The notes below the pieces were generated by a model. The model was not told where the DNA came from, did no database searches, and saw only the letters and a list, made by a program, of their open reading frames with translations. This document shows positions 62,260-64,000 of a stretch of 64,000 nucleotides of DNA, in pieces. This stretch comes from Hyphomicrobiales bacterium (GTDB taxonomy: Bacteria; Pseudomonadota; Alphaproteobacteria; Rhizobiales; Rhizobiaceae): the NCBI GenBank assembly GCA_900468625.1, contig UBUL01000018.1, forward strand, positions 298,953-362,952. The letters are read 5' to 3'. The number at the start of each line of letters is the position of its first letter. Positions within the stretch are counted from its first letter, which is position 1. The position numbers were made by a program, and so were the translations under genes.

Positions 62260-62757
62260 ATGCGGGTGCGCCACGCCGTTAGATTACTTTTCTTCATTTC
62301 AACCATTTTGCTGATCTCGCAACAGGCGAGGTCTGAAGAAGGCGGCTTCTCGGGGCAGTGGGAACAGACCTGCTCCAACGCCGGCTCCTGTGAAAAATGC
62401 CGTATGGGAATAATAAGGCATGGCAGATTTATGAGGATAAGCGCGAATTACGGCTGGAGCGCCACGGCGGAAACCGGCAGCTACGGAAATGTCGGCTACG
62501 CGGCAGGCATGGGGCGCTGGAGCTCATATATGGAAAAATACAGTCAAAAAGCGTTCCATATCCTTCTTGCCGTTCGCGGGGACAAGCTGACCGTAATCGT
62601 GATGACCGAAAAAGCGGACGGCTCGAACCAGCTGATAAGAGCACTTTTCAGCAGACGGACAGCCTATCCTCCTTACGACCGGGCACAGCAGACGACGACG
62701 AAACCGCACCCACCTGTCGCATGCCCTGCACATTTGCGGCGCAATTTACCCGTCTGA
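62260..62757 (+). CDS. Small secreted protein of unknown function
   Basis: A 165-residue protein with a signal peptide (MRVRHAVRLLFFISTILLIS, cleavage near QARSEE). The mature part begins GGFSGQWEQTCSNAGSCEKC with three cysteines that could form disulphides, then a Gly/Tyr-rich stretch (YGWSATAETGSYGNVGYAAG) and a lipocalin-like ending; no family is recognised. ATG at 62260 is chosen over an upstream TTG at 62251 because AGGGGAAG precedes it. Its codon usage is less GC-rich than its neighbours. Confidence 0.65.
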   Translation: MRVRHAVRLLFFISTILLISQQARSEEGGFSGQWEQTCSNAGSCEKCRMGIIRHGRFMRISANYGWSATAETGSYGNVGYAAGMGRWSSYMEKYSQKAFHILLAVRGDKLTVIVMTEKADGSNQLIRALFSRRTAYPPYDRAQQTTTKPHPPVACPAHLRRNLPV

Positions 62758-62890
62758 AGCTGTTGGGGAAAATATTCAGCCTTGATCGCCCTCTCCGCGC
62801 CCCTAACTTTCGCCATCGGACAGGTTGCGGAACCGCACGAATGGAGGCAGGGTCTGGCCTCACATACTCAAAAGCAATGGATGAGCTGAT

Positions 62891-63916
62891 ATGACGGAAA
62901 GCACTTTGCAGCGGGAACATTTTGGAACGACGGCCGATGGAGATACCGTCTATCGAGTCAAGATATCAGGTGGCGGCCTGACCGCCCATATCATGTCATG
63001 GGGCGCGGTCATACAGGATCTCCGCCTTGACGGCCACGAGCCCTCGCTTCTGCTCGGTTTTGACAATTTCCCTGATTATCCCGCCCATTCCTCCTATTTC
63101 GGCGCCACGCCCGGCCGCTGCGCCAACCGTATCGGCGCCGGCCGCTTCACGCTCGACGGCAAGCAGTACCAGCTGGAGCTCAATGAGAAGGGCGTCACGC
63201 ATCTGCATGGCGGCAAGGACAATATCGCCAAGCGCAACTGGACCATCGTCGAGCACGATACCGACCGTGTCGTCCTGAAGATCGTCGATCCCGACGGCCG
63301 CGCCGGCTATCCCGGGAACTGCACAATCCAGGCGACCTATCGCGTGCATGGCAATGGTGAGCTGTCCGTCACCTACGAATCGACGACCGACCAGCCGACG
63401 CTCGCCAATGTCTGCCAGCACGCCTATTTCAACCTCGACGGCCGCGACGATGCGCTCGGCCACGACATCATGATCGCCGCCGATCACTATACGCCGACGG
63501 ACGACAAGCAGGTGCCGACGGGCGAGATCCGCTCCGTCGACGGCACGGCCTTCGATTTCCGCGAGATGTCGCCGATGAAGCGTTTCGAAGGAAGCGAACA
63601 GGCACTCTACGATCACAATTTCTGTCTCTCCGGCGAACGCACCGTCAAACGCTCGGTCGTGCTCGCCCGTAGCGTCAACTCCGGCGTCTCGCTGGAAGTG
63701 CGCACCACCGAGCCCGGCGTACAATTTTATGCCGGCTTCAAGCTCGATGTGCCGGTCCCCGGCCATGACGGCCGCAAGATCGGCCCGTTCGCCGGCTTCT
63801 GTCTGGAAACGCAGATCTGGCCTGACGCCATCAACCACGAAGGCTTCCCCAATGCGGTGCTCCGCCCGGGCGAGGTATTGCGGCAGGAAACGGATTACAT
63901 CTTCACCAAGAACTGA
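62891..63916 (+). CDS. galM: Aldose 1-epimerase
   Basis: A 341-residue mutarotase that interconverts alpha and beta anomers of hexoses. The substrate-binding Arg is in GRCANRIGAGRF, the catalytic His in NVCQHAYFNLDG and the catalytic Glu in CLETQIWPDAINHEGFPNA near the C-terminus. There is no signal peptide, so it works in the cytoplasm. It is not directly linked to a sugar operon here but could serve the importers to the left. Confidence 0.94.
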   Translation: MTESTLQREHFGTTADGDTVYRVKISGGGLTAHIMSWGAVIQDLRLDGHEPSLLLGFDNFPDYPAHSSYFGATPGRCANRIGAGRFTLDGKQYQLELNEKGVTHLHGGKDNIAKRNWTIVEHDTDRVVLKIVDPDGRAGYPGNCTIQATYRVHGNGELSVTYESTTDQPTLANVCQHAYFNLDGRDDALGHDIMIAADHYTPTDDKQVPTGEIRSVDGTAFDFREMSPMKRFEGSEQALYDHNFCLSGERTVKRSVVLARSVNSGVSLEVRTTEPGVQFYAGFKLDVPVPGHDGRKIGPFAGFCLETQIWPDAINHEGFPNAVLRPGEVLRQETDYIFTKN

Positions 63917-63920
63917 GGCC

Positions 63921-63968
63921 GAGCATGATGCCGAAAAATGTAAACGGTTTTCGGACGGCATCATGCTC
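63921..63968. repeat. Palindromic rhizobial repeat after galM
   Basis: GAGCATGATGCCGAAAA (63921-63937) pairs with TTTTCGG plus GGCATCATGCTC (63948-63968), leaving a short bulge and an 11-base loop. It starts 4 bases after the galM stop and probably helps end its transcript. It resembles the repeat at 4074 in layout (GAGCA..AAAA / TTTTC..TGCTC). Confidence 0.65.
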
Positions 63969-64000
63969 TACCTCTTTGATTCCAGAGCGAATTCAGATTT

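Overview
The window looks like chromosomal DNA from an alphaproteobacterium of the Rhizobiaceae, most likely Rhizobium or a close relative. The evidence is the GC-rich coding style, the divergent hutUHI/hutF-hutC arrangement, the many sugar ABC operons with Gfo/Idh/MocA oxidoreductases, a SAM-II riboswitch in front of metA, and short palindromic repeats typical of rhizobial intergenic spaces. No rRNA, tRNA, CRISPR array, phage or intact insertion sequence was seen. All family assignments come from reading motifs by eye, without database searches.

Bases 1-8.3 kb hold the end of a copper-exporting P1B ATPase with its CueR/HmrR-type regulator, a thiolase, a VapBC module, a small secreted protein, a DHA2-type drug exporter, a sulfite-oxidase-fold molybdoenzyme, hutD and a Phd/VapC module. 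Bases 8.3-15.0 kb are the histidine utilisation block: hutI-hutH-hutU on the minus strand, hutF-hutC on the plus strand, and a TGTA-N2-TACA HutC-type operator between them. HutG was not found. Bases 15-22.6 kb hold a tiny membrane protein, a secreted repeat protein, an Lrp/AsnC regulator divergent from a tryptophan-2,3-dioxygenase-like protein, mntH, a membrane-anchored M23 peptidase homologue, a TetR regulator and a DUF427 protein.

Bases 22.6-47.1 kb form a sugar or uronide uptake and catabolism island. System 1 is a complete ABC importer with a ROK regulator, a Gfo/Idh oxidoreductase and a ThuA-like protein. System 2 is an orphan binding protein with a LacI regulator, a DUF2264 protein and a 2-hydroxyacid dehydrogenase. 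System 3 is a TetR-controlled importer with two Gfo/Idh oxidoreductases, plus an enolase-superfamily/Gfo pair on the minus strand. Matching operator sequences lie in front of both arms of system 3.

Bases 47.1-53.6 kb are the most unusual part. A 268-bp element made of four stem-loops is followed by a minus-strand cassette: carrier protein, acyl-CoA-dehydrogenase-like flavoprotein, SerRS-like amino acid:[carrier protein] ligase, DUF1839 protein and a GH2 beta-mannosidase-like enzyme. It looks like a small pathway that loads an amino acid on a carrier protein without an NRPS; its product is not known to me. Next to it is the EF-P beta-lysylation set (epmB, epmA, efp), whose EpmA is also an aminoacyl-tRNA synthetase paralogue with a non-tRNA acceptor.

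Bases 56.5-64 kb hold an SbmA/YddA-like ABC protein whose ATP-binding motifs are all degenerate, a MoxR ATPase and its usual VWA partner separated by a NUDIX gene and metA, a small secreted protein, and an aldose 1-epimerase followed by a palindromic repeat.
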